Shown in pieces: positions 9,483-18,315 of a DNA stretch of 64,000 bases (its first letter is position 1; every line of letters begins with the position of its first letter). Origin of the DNA: Aliivibrio fischeri (GTDB taxonomy: Bacteria; Pseudomonadota; Gammaproteobacteria; Enterobacterales; Vibrionaceae); NCBI RefSeq assembly GCF_009727955.1, contig NZ_WOBR01000007.1:1-64000 (forward strand), read 5' to 3'. Both the position numbers and the translations under genes were made by a program. Below the pieces are notes generated by a model that did no database searches, was not told where the DNA came from, and worked only from the letters and a program-made list of their open reading frames with translations.

Positions 9483-11159
9483 ATGAATCAGCCATTTTTT
9501 GACCACAAAACCAATCCTCAACTTCCTCATGAAGCTATGCTCGAATGGGCAGAGAAAAAGCCACATGACCTATTTCTTCGCCAAATAAAAAACAGAGAAT
9601 TTACAGACTATTCTTTTGCTGATGTTGTTGATAAAGCATTGCGCCTTGTGAGTGCACTGCAAGAGATGGGAATTAAACCAAAAGACAGAGTCGCACTAAT
9701 ATCTAAAAACTGTGCCGAATGGTTTATCACTGATCTGGCCTTAATGTTAGGTGATTTTGTAAGTGTACCTATTTTTCCAACTGCCGGACTCGATACCATA
9801 GAACATTGTTTAACTCACAGTGAAAGTAAAGTACTTATCGTAGGTAAACTTGATAATAGTGAAGCAACGCAACAAGCAATCACTAACTTACCCAATATAT
9901 TAACCATCGCCTTTGATTATGATTCGGCTGCCGAATGCCAATATCAATTTGAAGTTTTATTGGCCACTCATAGCCCTTCTAATTTTAAAGCTGAGCATAA
10001 TGACAATACATTAATGTCTATTGTGTATACCTCTGGTACTTCAGGTTTACCAAAAGGGGCAATGCTGACCTTTGGTGGATTCAGTCACGCTTCAAAACAT
10101 TTAATTAATCACATTGGTATGCAGCAAGATGATAGGCTCTTCTCTTATCTTCCTTTAGCTCACATCACTGAGCGAGTATATATTTTAGGTTCAGCTTTCT
10201 TTGGAGGGATCCAAACCGCCTTTCCTGAATCCTTAGATACTTTTATTGATGATGTAAAAATGCACCGCCCAACTTTATTTATTTCAGTTCCACGTTTATG
10301 GACGGTTTTCCAACAACGTATTCAAGATAAGTTACCACAAAAGAAATTAGCTATTTTATTAAAAATCCCATTTGTCAGTGGATTAATAAAACGTAAGTTA
10401 GCAGATGGCTTAGGACTTGATAAAGCACGTGTACTAGGCTGTGGTTCTGCTCCTGTATCTGCAAGTTTATTAAAATGGTATGAGAGTATAGGTCTAAACA
10501 TTACCGAAGCGTGGGGAATGACAGAAACTTTTGCCTATAGCACACTAAATCATCCATACCGTTCAGATAAAGTCGGTAGTGTCGGTGCCGCTGGTCCTGG
10601 TGTTGAATTAAAAATTGCAAACGATGAAGAAATTTTAGTTAGAGGTGACAGCCTCTTTGCTGGTTATTATAAAAATGATGAAGCAACTGCTGAAACCTTT
10701 AATAAAGATGGATGGCTTCATACAGGTGATATTGGATCTATTGATTCAGAGGGATTTTTAACTATCCAAGGTAGAAAAAAAGACACATTCAAAACAGCTA
10801 AAGGAAAATTCGTTGCTCCTGTACCAATTGAAAAACGAATCTTTGATTTAAGTAACCTTGAAATGATGTGTTTAATTGGCTCTGGTCTACCTGGTCCTAT
10901 TTTATTAGCTGTACCTCATGCTTATCCTAATTTTGATCAAGCTCGTTATGAGAAAACCGCTCTTAAAAACCTTGAGACAATTAATGATGGTTTAGAGTCA
11001 CATGAAAAGCTAAAAGGCATCTTAATGATAAAAGAGCCTTGGAGCATTGAGAATGGCATTTTAACGCCCACTTTAAAAATAAAACGCCACGTACTAGAGA
11101 AAAAGTACCATGACTTTGCATCTAGCTGGCCTCAAGATAAAAAAATAATCTGGGAATAA
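9483..11159 (+). CDS. AMP-binding acyl-CoA synthetase-like ligase
   Basis: An ANL-superfamily adenylate-forming enzyme, 558 residues, most like long-chain fatty-acid-CoA ligases of the COG1022 type. Motifs in order are: the P-loop SIVYTSGTSGLPKGAM (about residues 179-194), FSYLPLAHITER, AWGMTETFA, GWLHTGDIG (the ATP ribose-binding Asp) and a C-terminal hinge/Lys region TPTLKIKR. All catalytic motifs are intact. There is no signal peptide or clear membrane helix. AGGATGCAGCC precedes the ATG. It stands alone between terminators, so the true substrate (long-chain fatty acid or another carboxylic acid) cannot be told from context. Confidence 0.85.
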   Translation: MNQPFFDHKTNPQLPHEAMLEWAEKKPHDLFLRQIKNREFTDYSFADVVDKALRLVSALQEMGIKPKDRVALISKNCAEWFITDLALMLGDFVSVPIFPTAGLDTIEHCLTHSESKVLIVGKLDNSEATQQAITNLPNILTIAFDYDSAAECQYQFEVLLATHSPSNFKAEHNDNTLMSIVYTSGTSGLPKGAMLTFGGFSHASKHLINHIGMQQDDRLFSYLPLAHITERVYILGSAFFGGIQTAFPESLDTFIDDVKMHRPTLFISVPRLWTVFQQRIQDKLPQKKLAILLKIPFVSGLIKRKLADGLGLDKARVLGCGSAPVSASLLKWYESIGLNITEAWGMTETFAYSTLNHPYRSDKVGSVGAAGPGVELKIANDEEILVRGDSLFAGYYKNDEATAETFNKDGWLHTGDIGSIDSEGFLTIQGRKKDTFKTAKGKFVAPVPIEKRIFDLSNLEMMCLIGSGLPGPILLAVPHAYPNFDQARYEKTALKNLETINDGLESHEKLKGILMIKEPWSIENGILTPTLKIKRHVLEKKYHDFASSWPQDKKIIWE

Positions 11160-11216
11160 TCAAATAAAATCAACACTTAACACGTAAAAACAAGATGATA
11201 ACTAAATAAAAACAAC

Positions 11217-11248
11217 AAAAGCCTTAAAAACAATACTTTAAGGCTTTT
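11217..11248 (+). terminator. Terminator after the acyl-CoA synthetase gene
   Basis: Arms AAAAGCCTTAAA/TTTAAGGCTTTT around an 8-nt loop, followed by TATTTT. It opens the gene-free stretch 11160-11600. The remainder of that stretch (11249-11600) is very A-rich, has no credible ORF, and holds the codBA promoter region. Confidence 0.8.
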
Positions 11249-11515
11249 ATTTTCTCTATACCATTTAATACTGGCTAATAGCTCAGCGTTTTCCATTCTA
11301 AACGATCAGCTTTCATTAAAATAAAAAGCATCCTCGCCTCTTTTATACCCACAAAAGACAAAAAACAGGGCCAACAATCCATTTTTGATAAAATAAGAAA
11401 CAAGGCAACCGTTTAACAAAAAACATAACCAATAAATCAAAACCAATAAACCATTACAATACAAAGAGATAAATAAAAAACACTCTAAAATAAAGCTAAA
11501 ACGAACATTACATTA

Positions 11516-11543
11516 TTGACAATAATATAATTTTCTTTAGACT
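11516..11543 (+). promoter_or_regulatory. Likely codBA promoter
   Basis: A perfect -35 TTGACA (11516-11521) is followed after 16 nt by a -10-like TAGACT (11538-11543), 57 nt before the codB ATG. Two partial PurR-like sequences are nearby: GGCAACCGTTTAAC (11404-11417) and the half-site CCGTTTG around the expected start (11549-11555). E. coli codBA is PurR-repressed, so these are candidates only. Confidence 0.5.
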
Positions 11544-11600
11544 CTCGTCCGTTTGTCAAAAACCTGACCAAAATACATTCAATACAGACGAGGATTGCAC

Positions 11601-12842
11601 ATGTCTCACGACAATGATTACAGCTTAGGGCCTGTACCTAAGACAGCCAGAAAAGGCGTCGTTTCCTTAACTTTAGTTATGTTAGGACTCACTTTTTTCT
11701 CGGCAAGTATGTGGACAGGAGGTTCACTTGGAACCGGACTTTCTTTTAATGATTTTTTCCTCGCAGTTCTTATTGGTAATTTAATCCTCGGCATTTACAC
11801 TTCTTTTCTTGGTTACATCGGCGCTTCAACTGGTCTCTCTACTCATCTCCTCGCTCGTTTTTCTTTCGGTTCTAAAGGCTCTTGGCTTCCTTCTCTACTT
11901 CTCGGTGGTACTCAAGTTGGTTGGTTTGGTGTTGGTGTTGCAATGTTTGCAATCCCAGTACAAAAAGCCACAGGCATAGATACTAACGCTCTCATCGTTA
12001 TCTCTGGTCTATTAATGACCGTCACTGTTTACTTCGGTATATCTGCTTTAATGATTTTATCTATGGTAGCGGTTCCTGCAATTGCCATTTTAGGTGGATA
12101 CTCTGTATTTAGTGCCGTTGATAGCATTGGTGGCATTGCTGAGCTTCAAAAAATCCAACCAGCAGAACCGATGGACTTTTCAGTCGCTCTTGCCATGGTT
12201 GTTGGTTCTTTTGTAAGTGCAGGAACCTTAACTGCTGACTTCGTCCGTTTTGGCAAAAAACCAATGGGGGCGGTTGCTATAACAATGATTGCTTTCTTTG
12301 TTGGTAACTCTTTAATGTTCATCTTTGGTGCTGCAGGCGCTTCTGTTACTGGTCAGTCTGATATTTCAGAAGTAATGATTGCACAAGGCTTATTAATCCC
12401 TGCAATTATCGTATTAGGCCTAAATATTTGGACGACAAATGACAATGCGCTATACGCTTCTGGGCTTGGTTTTTCAAATATTACTGGTTTACCGAGTAAA
12501 TATGTTTCTATGCTAAATGGTCTAATTGGTACTGTTTGCGCACTTTGGTTATACAATAACTTTGTAGGTTGGTTAACGTTCTTATCTTTAGCGATTCCAC
12601 CTATTGGTGGTGTTATCATTGCGGACTTCTTTAGTAACCGTAAACGCTACCTAAATTTTGATAACGCAGCATTCCAAACCATTAACTGGGCAGGTATTAT
12701 CGCAGTAGCCATTGGTGTTGCCGCTGGTAAATTCTTACCGGGCGTTGTTCCTGTAAACGCTGTATTAGGCGGAGCGATTAGCTACCTATTACTAAACCCA
12801 ATGATGAACAAAAAATCAATTTCTGAAACAGAAACAGTATAG
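11601..12842 (+). CDS. codB: Cytosine permease CodB
   Basis: CodB is an inner-membrane cytosine transporter of the NCS1 family with about 12 membrane helices. The 413-residue product is close to E. coli CodB by recall over its whole length: [72 protein letters not shown] and [24 protein letters not shown] chose the ATG at 11601 (AGGA 6 nt upstream, family N-terminus MSHDNDYS) over an in-frame TTG two codons earlier. It is followed after 11 nt by codA, its operon partner. Confidence 0.97.
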   Translation: MSHDNDYSLGPVPKTARKGVVSLTLVMLGLTFFSASMWTGGSLGTGLSFNDFFLAVLIGNLILGIYTSFLGYIGASTGLSTHLLARFSFGSKGSWLPSLLLGGTQVGWFGVGVAMFAIPVQKATGIDTNALIVISGLLMTVTVYFGISALMILSMVAVPAIAILGGYSVFSAVDSIGGIAELQKIQPAEPMDFSVALAMVVGSFVSAGTLTADFVRFGKKPMGAVAITMIAFFVGNSLMFIFGAAGASVTGQSDISEVMIAQGLLIPAIIVLGLNIWTTNDNALYASGLGFSNITGLPSKYVSMLNGLIGTVCALWLYNNFVGWLTFLSLAIPPIGGVIIADFFSNRKRYLNFDNAAFQTINWAGIIAVAIGVAAGKFLPGVVPVNAVLGGAISYLLLNPMMNKKSISETETV

Positions 12843-12853
12843 AAGATACAGCA

Positions 12854-14131
12854 ATGACTAATTTATTAATAAAAAACGTAGCTCTACGAGATCAAAAAGG
12901 TTTATTTCAGATCTTGATTGAAGATGGTCAATTCAAAACCATTACTGACAATGAGCAAGCACTCTCCTATTCTGGTGACATTCTTGATGCTGAAGGTGGT
13001 TTAGCCAACGCCCCATTTTGCGAACCTCATATTCACTTAGATACAACTCAAACCGCTGGCGAACCAAGCTGGAATATTTCAGGTACCTTATTTGAGGGAA
13101 TTGAACGTTGGGCTGAGCGTAAAGAACTATTATCTATTGAAGATGTAAAAACACGCGCTAAACAAACATTAAAATGGCAAATTGCTAACGGTATTCAGCA
13201 CGTTCGTACTCATGTCGATGTGTCAGACCCTACACTGATTGCATTAAAAGCGATGCTTGAAGTAAAAGAAGAAATGAAAGAATGGGTTGATATCCAAATC
13301 GTTGCTTTTCCTCAAGAAGGCATCCTCTCTTACCCTAACGGTAAAGAATTACTTGAAGAGGCAGTACAACTAGGCGCTGATGTTATTGGCGCAATTCCTC
13401 ATTTTGAGTTTACTCGTGAATACGGTGTCGAATCTCTTCACTATATTTTTGAATTAGCGAAAAAATATGACCGTCTAATTGATGTTCACTGTGATGAAAT
13501 CGATGATGAACAATCACGCTTTGTTGAAACTGTCGCAGCTCTTGCTCATAAATTTAATATGGGGGAAAAGGTAACGGCAAGTCATACAACAGCGATGCAT
13601 TCATATAATGGTGCTTATGCTTCTCGCTTGTTCCGTTTACTTCGTATGTCTGGTATTAACTTTGTTGCGAACCCACTCGTTAATATCCACCTACAAGGTC
13701 GTTTTGACGACTACCCTAAGCGTCGCGGTATTACACGTGTAAAAGAGATGCTAGCAAACAATATTAACGTTTGTTTTGGCCATGACGATGTATTTGACCC
13801 ATGGTATCCATTAGGCACAGCTAACATGCTACAAGTTCTTCATATGGGACTACATGTATGTCAAATCATGGGATACGACCAAATTAACCAAGGTCTTGAT
13901 CTAATCAGCTATAAATCAGCTCGAACTCTAAATATTCAAGATAACTACGGTATCGAAGAAGGCAAACCGGGTAACTTAATTATCTTACCTGCTGAAAATG
14001 GATTTGATGCCCTACGCCGTCAAGTTCCAGTTCGTTTCTCTATTCGTCACGGTAAAGTAATATCAGAAACTCAACCAGCAACGACTACAATTACGTTAGA
14101 TAAAGCTGAGACTGTTTCATTTAAACGCTAA
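12854..14131 (+). CDS. codA: Cytosine deaminase CodA
   Basis: CodA hydrolyses cytosine to uracil and ammonia in the cytoplasm, feeding pyrimidine salvage and nitrogen supply. The 425-residue amidohydrolase has the metal ligands expected for the family: HIH in [13 protein letters not shown], the His of [10 protein letters not shown] with its catalytic Glu, His of [14 protein letters not shown], and Asp of [15 protein letters not shown]. With codB it forms a complete uptake-plus-deamination pair, so the cell should use external cytosine. A strong terminator follows. Confidence 0.97.
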   Translation: MTNLLIKNVALRDQKGLFQILIEDGQFKTITDNEQALSYSGDILDAEGGLANAPFCEPHIHLDTTQTAGEPSWNISGTLFEGIERWAERKELLSIEDVKTRAKQTLKWQIANGIQHVRTHVDVSDPTLIALKAMLEVKEEMKEWVDIQIVAFPQEGILSYPNGKELLEEAVQLGADVIGAIPHFEFTREYGVESLHYIFELAKKYDRLIDVHCDEIDDEQSRFVETVAALAHKFNMGEKVTASHTTAMHSYNGAYASRLFRLLRMSGINFVANPLVNIHLQGRFDDYPKRRGITRVKEMLANNINVCFGHDDVFDPWYPLGTANMLQVLHMGLHVCQIMGYDQINQGLDLISYKSARTLNIQDNYGIEEGKPGNLIILPAENGFDALRRQVPVRFSIRHGKVISETQPATTTITLDKAETVSFKR

Positions 14132-14152
14132 GTCATTATCACCTTCAGCAAT

Positions 14153-14177
14153 AAAGGGAGCTATCGCTCCCTTTTTT
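14153..14177 (+). terminator. Rho-independent terminator of codBA
   Basis: Arms AAAGGGAGC/GCTCCCTTT around TATC with six T at the end, 22 nt after the codA stop. Confidence 0.9.
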
Positions 14178-14224
14178 ATTGTTACTATCTTCATAGTGAT
14201 ATACTTACTTTATATTCTTATTCA

Positions 14225-14467
14225 ATGGCATTAATTATGACCCAACAAAATAACCCACTACACGGTATTACATTACAGAAGTTACTTACTGAATTGGTTG
14301 AACACTATGGCTGGGAAGAGCTAAGTTATATGGTAAACATTAACTGCTTTAAGAAAGACCCAAGCATTAAATCAAGCCTTAAGTTTTTACGTAAAACCGA
14401 TTGGGCTCGTGAACGTGTTGAAAATATTTATCTGAAACTACAGCGCCATAAAGAACGAAACCAATAA
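14225..14467 (+). CDS. VF530-family (DUF2132) small protein
   Basis: An 80-residue basic protein of the VF530 family, named from a Vibrio fischeri protein and annotated as DNA-binding on structural grounds. Its function is not established. Visible family features are [22 protein letters not shown], the [26 protein letters not shown] block and a Lys/Arg-rich C-terminus ([10 protein letters not shown]). It is likely cytoplasmic with a compact helical fold. A second in-frame ATG at 14237 is equally possible; neither start has a clear Shine-Dalgarno. It is a single-gene unit convergent with the fusA-like gene, with a shared terminator. No partner is visible. Confidence 0.88.
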
Positions 14468-14470
14468 AAA

Positions 14471-14500
14471 AAGCCCCGTAAGTTTGCACTTACGGGGCTT
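14471..14500 (+). terminator. Bidirectional terminator, VF530 gene / EF-G gene
   Basis: Perfect 12-bp arms AAGCCCCGTAAG/CTTACGGGGCTT around TTTGCA, with A and T runs on both flanks, between two convergent genes. It should terminate both. Confidence 0.93.
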
Positions 14501-14528
14501 TTTAATAACTAAAAGATTTAAGTGCTAA

Positions 14529-16616
14529 TTACTTAGCCGCTTTCTCTTCTTTAGCTTTAGCGATTACTTCTTCAGCAACGCTGTTTGGACATGGTGCGTA
14601 GTGAGAGAACTCCATAGAGAACTGACCACGACCAGAAGTCATTGTACGTAGAGTACCGATGTAACCGAACATTTCAGAAAGAGGTACATCACCCTTGATA
14701 CGTACGCCAGTTAGACCAGCTTGTTGATCTTTGATCATACCACGACGACGGTTAAGGTCACCGATAACATCACCAACGTGATCTTCAGGAGTGAATACGT
14801 CAACTTTCATGATTGGTTCTAGAAGTTGAGCACCTGCTTTAGGCATAGATTGACGGAATGCGCCTTTAGCTGCGATTTCAAATGCGATTGCAGATGAATC
14901 CACTGCGTGGAAGCCACCGTCGAATAGTTCAACTTCAACGTCTAGTACTGGGAAGCCAGCTAGAGGACCAGTTTCCATCATAGATGCGAAACCTTTCTCA
15001 ACTGCAGGCCAGAATTCTTTAGGTACGTTACCACCAACAACTGAAGATGAGAACGTAAAGCCTGTACCAGCTTCACCTGGTTTGATACGGTAATCGATCT
15101 TACCGAATTGACCAGAACCACCAGATTGTTTCTTATGCGTGTAGCTATCTTCAATTGCTTGAGTAATAGTTTCACGGTAAGCAACTTGTGGTTGACCAAC
15201 AACTAGATCTACACCGTAAGTACGCTTAAGGATATCAACCTTAATGTCTAGGTGAAGTTCACCCATACCTTTAAGGATTGTTTCACCTGTTTCTTCATCA
15301 GTCTCAACTTGGAAAGATGGATCTTCTGCAACCATTTTACCGATCGCGATACCCATTTTCTCAGAACCGCCTTTGTCTTTTGGAGCAACAGCGATAGAGA
15401 TTACTGGAACAGGGAAGATCATTGGTTCAAGAGTACATTCGTGTTTAACATCACATAGAGTGTGACCAGTTTGTACGTTTTTCATACCAACGATAGCGAT
15501 GATGTCACCAGCTTGAGCTGAAGTTAATTCGTTACGCTCATCAGCTTGCATCTCAACCATACGGCCGATACGCTCAGTTTTACCAGTTGCTGAGTTAAGA
15601 ACTGTATCGCCCTTGTTCAGTTTACCAGAGTAGATACGTACGAAAGTTAGAGCACCGAAACGGTCATCCATGATCTTAAATGCTAGAGCACGGAATGGTT
15701 CGTCTGCAGAAACGATAGCAACTTCGCCAGTCTCTTCACCAGTATCTTTATCAGTTAGAGGTTGAGGCTCAACTTCGTTTGGAGCTGGTAGGTAATCAAC
15801 AACAGCATCTAGGATTAGTTGGATACCTTTGTTTTTGTACGCAGAACCACAGAAAGTTGGGAAGAACGCTAGGTCACGAGTACCTTTACGGATACAACGC
15901 TTAAGCTCTTCGATAGAAGGTTCTTGACCTTCCATGTAAGCTTCCATTAGGTCGTCGTCTTGTTCTACAGCTGTTTCAACAAGCTCTTCACGGTAAGCTT
16001 CTACGTCATCAACCATATCAGCAGGGATATCTTGGATTTCGTAGTTTTCAGGAAGACCAGTGTCATCCCATACAAATGCTTGACGGTTTAAAACATCTAC
16101 AACACCAACGAAGTCTTCTTCGCGGCCGATTGGTAGAGTCATAACTAAAGGAGTTGCGCCTAGTACTTTTTTAACTTGGTCAACAACGCTGAAGAAATCA
16201 GCACCCATACGGTCTAGTTTGTTAACGAAGATTAGACGAGATACTTCTGATTCGTTCGCGTAACGCCAGTTAGTTTCTGATTGAGGTTCAACACCACCAG
16301 AACCACAGAATACACCGATACCACCATCAAGTACTTTTAGAGAACGGTACACTTCAACTGTGAAGTCAACGTGTCCAGGAGTATCGATAACGTTTAGACG
16401 GTGATCATTCCAGAAACAGCTTACTGCTGCTGACTGGATTGTGATACCACGTTCAGCTTCTTGCTCCATGAAGTCAGTAGTAGTTGAACCATCGTGAGTG
16501 TCACCAATCTTATGGATTTTACCAGTAAGCTTAAGGATACGTTCAGTAGTTGTGGTTTTACCCGCATCAACGTGCGCGAAAATACCAATGTTTCTGTATT
16601 TAGATAAATCAGTCAT
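14529..16616 (-). CDS. Elongation factor G, second (stand-alone) type
   Basis: A translational GTPase of the EF-G family, 695 residues. The G-domain motifs are [23 protein letters not shown] and [10 protein letters not shown], followed by domains II-V with [14 protein letters not shown] and RRGMI. Its N-terminus ([21 protein letters not shown], with [26 protein letters not shown]) differs from the str-operon FusA, and it is not linked to rpsL/rpsG/tuf. It is therefore probably the second EF-G found in vibrios and related bacteria. Whether it serves translocation, ribosome recycling or a stress role is not shown. It lies upstream of nothing co-directional except radA, which precedes it after about 195 nt. 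Confidence 0.9.
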   Translation of the reverse strand: MTDLSKYRNIGIFAHVDAGKTTTTERILKLTGKIHKIGDTHDGSTTTDFMEQEAERGITIQSAAVSCFWNDHRLNVIDTPGHVDFTVEVYRSLKVLDGGIGVFCGSGGVEPQSETNWRYANESEVSRLIFVNKLDRMGADFFSVVDQVKKVLGATPLVMTLPIGREEDFVGVVDVLNRQAFVWDDTGLPENYEIQDIPADMVDDVEAYREELVETAVEQDDDLMEAYMEGQEPSIEELKRCIRKGTRDLAFFPTFCGSAYKNKGIQLILDAVVDYLPAPNEVEPQPLTDKDTGEETGEVAIVSADEPFRALAFKIMDDRFGALTFVRIYSGKLNKGDTVLNSATGKTERIGRMVEMQADERNELTSAQAGDIIAIVGMKNVQTGHTLCDVKHECTLEPMIFPVPVISIAVAPKDKGGSEKMGIAIGKMVAEDPSFQVETDEETGETILKGMGELHLDIKVDILKRTYGVDLVVGQPQVAYRETITQAIEDSYTHKKQSGGSGQFGKIDYRIKPGEAGTGFTFSSSVVGGNVPKEFWPAVEKGFASMMETGPLAGFPVLDVEVELFDGGFHAVDSSAIAFEIAAKGAFRQSMPKAGAQLLEPIMKVDVFTPEDHVGDVIGDLNRRRGMIKDQQAGLTGVRIKGDVPLSEMFGYIGTLRTMTSGRGQFSMEFSHYAPCPNSVAEEVIAKAKEEKAAK

Positions 16617-16811
16617 CGTTTTACTCTATTAATAGGATATAAAATGCGCGCAGAGTATAACACAAACTGTCAATTGGTATATGCTTTGTTCTATTTTTGC
16701 ATAGAATTTTCTACCAAAATGGCTCTAATGTGGCCTCTGCCCCTGAAAATTATAGATGAATTTCTGCATTTTCAAATAAAATAATACAGAAATCCGTATT
16801 CAAACTCTCAG

Positions 16812-18194
16812 TTAAAGTTCATCAAAAGCATCAATTGCTTCAGATAACTTCTTAACGCCATGAATTTGCATTCCTTCTATGCCACCTTTTGGCATATTTG
16901 CGGCTGGTACAATTGCTTTTTTGAAGCCGTGTTTATACGCTTCCATTAAGCGCTCTTGTCCACTTGGTACAGGGCGAATTTCACCAGCAAGACCAACCTC
17001 ACCAAAAACCACCACATCCTTAGCTAATGGGCGATCTTTAAAACTCGATAGTAATGCCATAATAAGAGCTAAATCCGCACTGGTCTCAGCGACCTTAACG
17101 CCACCAACCACGTTAACAAACACATCTTGGTCTGCCATTTGCAAACCACCGTGTTTATGTAAAACAGCAAGTAACATAGATAAACGGTTTTGGTCTAAAC
17201 CAACAGAAACTCGACGAGGATTGGAAAGTTGAGAATAATCAACCAATGCTTGTATCTCTACAAGTAAAGGACGAGTCCCTTCCCAAACCACCATCACTGA
17301 GCTGCCAGACGTTTCCTCTTCTCCACGAGATAAGAAAATTGCCGATGGGTTATTCACTTCTTTTAAACCTTGGCCTGTCATAGCAAAAACCCCAAGCTCA
17401 TTCACCGCACCAAAACGGTTTTTATGACTACGAAGGGTTCTAAAACGACTATCAGCACTGCCATCAAGTAACACAGAACAGTCAATAATATGTTCCAACA
17501 CTTTAGGACCAGCTAAAGTGCCGTCTTTTGTTACGTGGCCAACTAAAAAAATAGCTACATTATTTTGCTTAGCATAACGAGTTAAAGCGGTTGCTGATTC
17601 ACGAACCTGAGCGACGCTGCCAGGTGATGATTGAACATCTGCAACATGCATTACTTGAATAGAGTCAATAACCATGATTTTGGGTTGCTCTTTCTCTGCA
17701 ACCTGACAAATCTTATCTATATTGGTTTCAGATAACATTTTCAGATTATCTTTTGGTAACCCAAGACGAGAAGCTCGCATCGCTACCTGTTGCAACGATT
17801 CTTCACCAGTAACATACAATGTTGGCATTTCTGCAGCCAAACGACACATAGTTTGTAAAAGTAAGGTTGATTTACCAGCTCCTGGATTACCACCAATCAA
17901 AATTGCAGCACCAGGAACAATGCCACCACCAAGAACACGGTCAAACTCTTTAAACGAACTACTAAATCGAGGAACTTCTTGCAAATCAATACTTGATAGG
18001 GTTTGAACTTCAGAATCTGTAGTGGAGCCCGCATAACCACCAGATAAACGCTCATTACGAGCAACTTGTGGAGAAGCAGCCAAACGAACCTCTGTAATCG
18101 TGTTCCATGCCCCACAAGCATTACACTGTCCTTGCCAACGAGGGAAGTCTGCCCCACAATCATTACAAACGTAGGCGCGTTTTGCTTTTGCCAT
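16812..18194 (-). CDS. radA: DNA repair protein RadA (Sms)
   Basis: RadA is a RecA-like ATPase/helicase that processes branched recombination intermediates. The 460-residue product has an N-terminal four-Cys zinc finger (CNDCG...CNACG), Walker A GGNPGAGKST (about residues 97-106), the RadA-specific KNRFG motif (SHKNRFGAVNE), and a C-terminal Lon-protease-like domain (VNVVGGVKVAETSADLALIMALLSS, ending in the GLAGEIRPV region). Full length. A weak AATAC/GTATT hairpin at 16783-16800 after the stop may end transcription. The gene is divergent from the PilZ protein. Confidence 0.96.
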   Translation of the reverse strand: MAKAKRAYVCNDCGADFPRWQGQCNACGAWNTITEVRLAASPQVARNERLSGGYAGSTTDSEVQTLSSIDLQEVPRFSSSFKEFDRVLGGGIVPGAAILIGGNPGAGKSTLLLQTMCRLAAEMPTLYVTGEESLQQVAMRASRLGLPKDNLKMLSETNIDKICQVAEKEQPKIMVIDSIQVMHVADVQSSPGSVAQVRESATALTRYAKQNNVAIFLVGHVTKDGTLAGPKVLEHIIDCSVLLDGSADSRFRTLRSHKNRFGAVNELGVFAMTGQGLKEVNNPSAIFLSRGEEETSGSSVMVVWEGTRPLLVEIQALVDYSQLSNPRRVSVGLDQNRLSMLLAVLHKHGGLQMADQDVFVNVVGGVKVAETSADLALIMALLSSFKDRPLAKDVVVFGEVGLAGEIRPVPSGQERLMEAYKHGFKKAIVPAANMPKGGIEGMQIHGVKKLSEAIDAFDEL

Positions 18195-18315
18195 ATATCA
18201 CCGACATATAAATCAAATAAAAGTGATGGGTTATAACTATTTAACGTATCATTGTTAAATAAACGAGCAATTCTGCCGATAAACCCACTAGATTGTTATT
18301 ACTGTACCAGAAATC

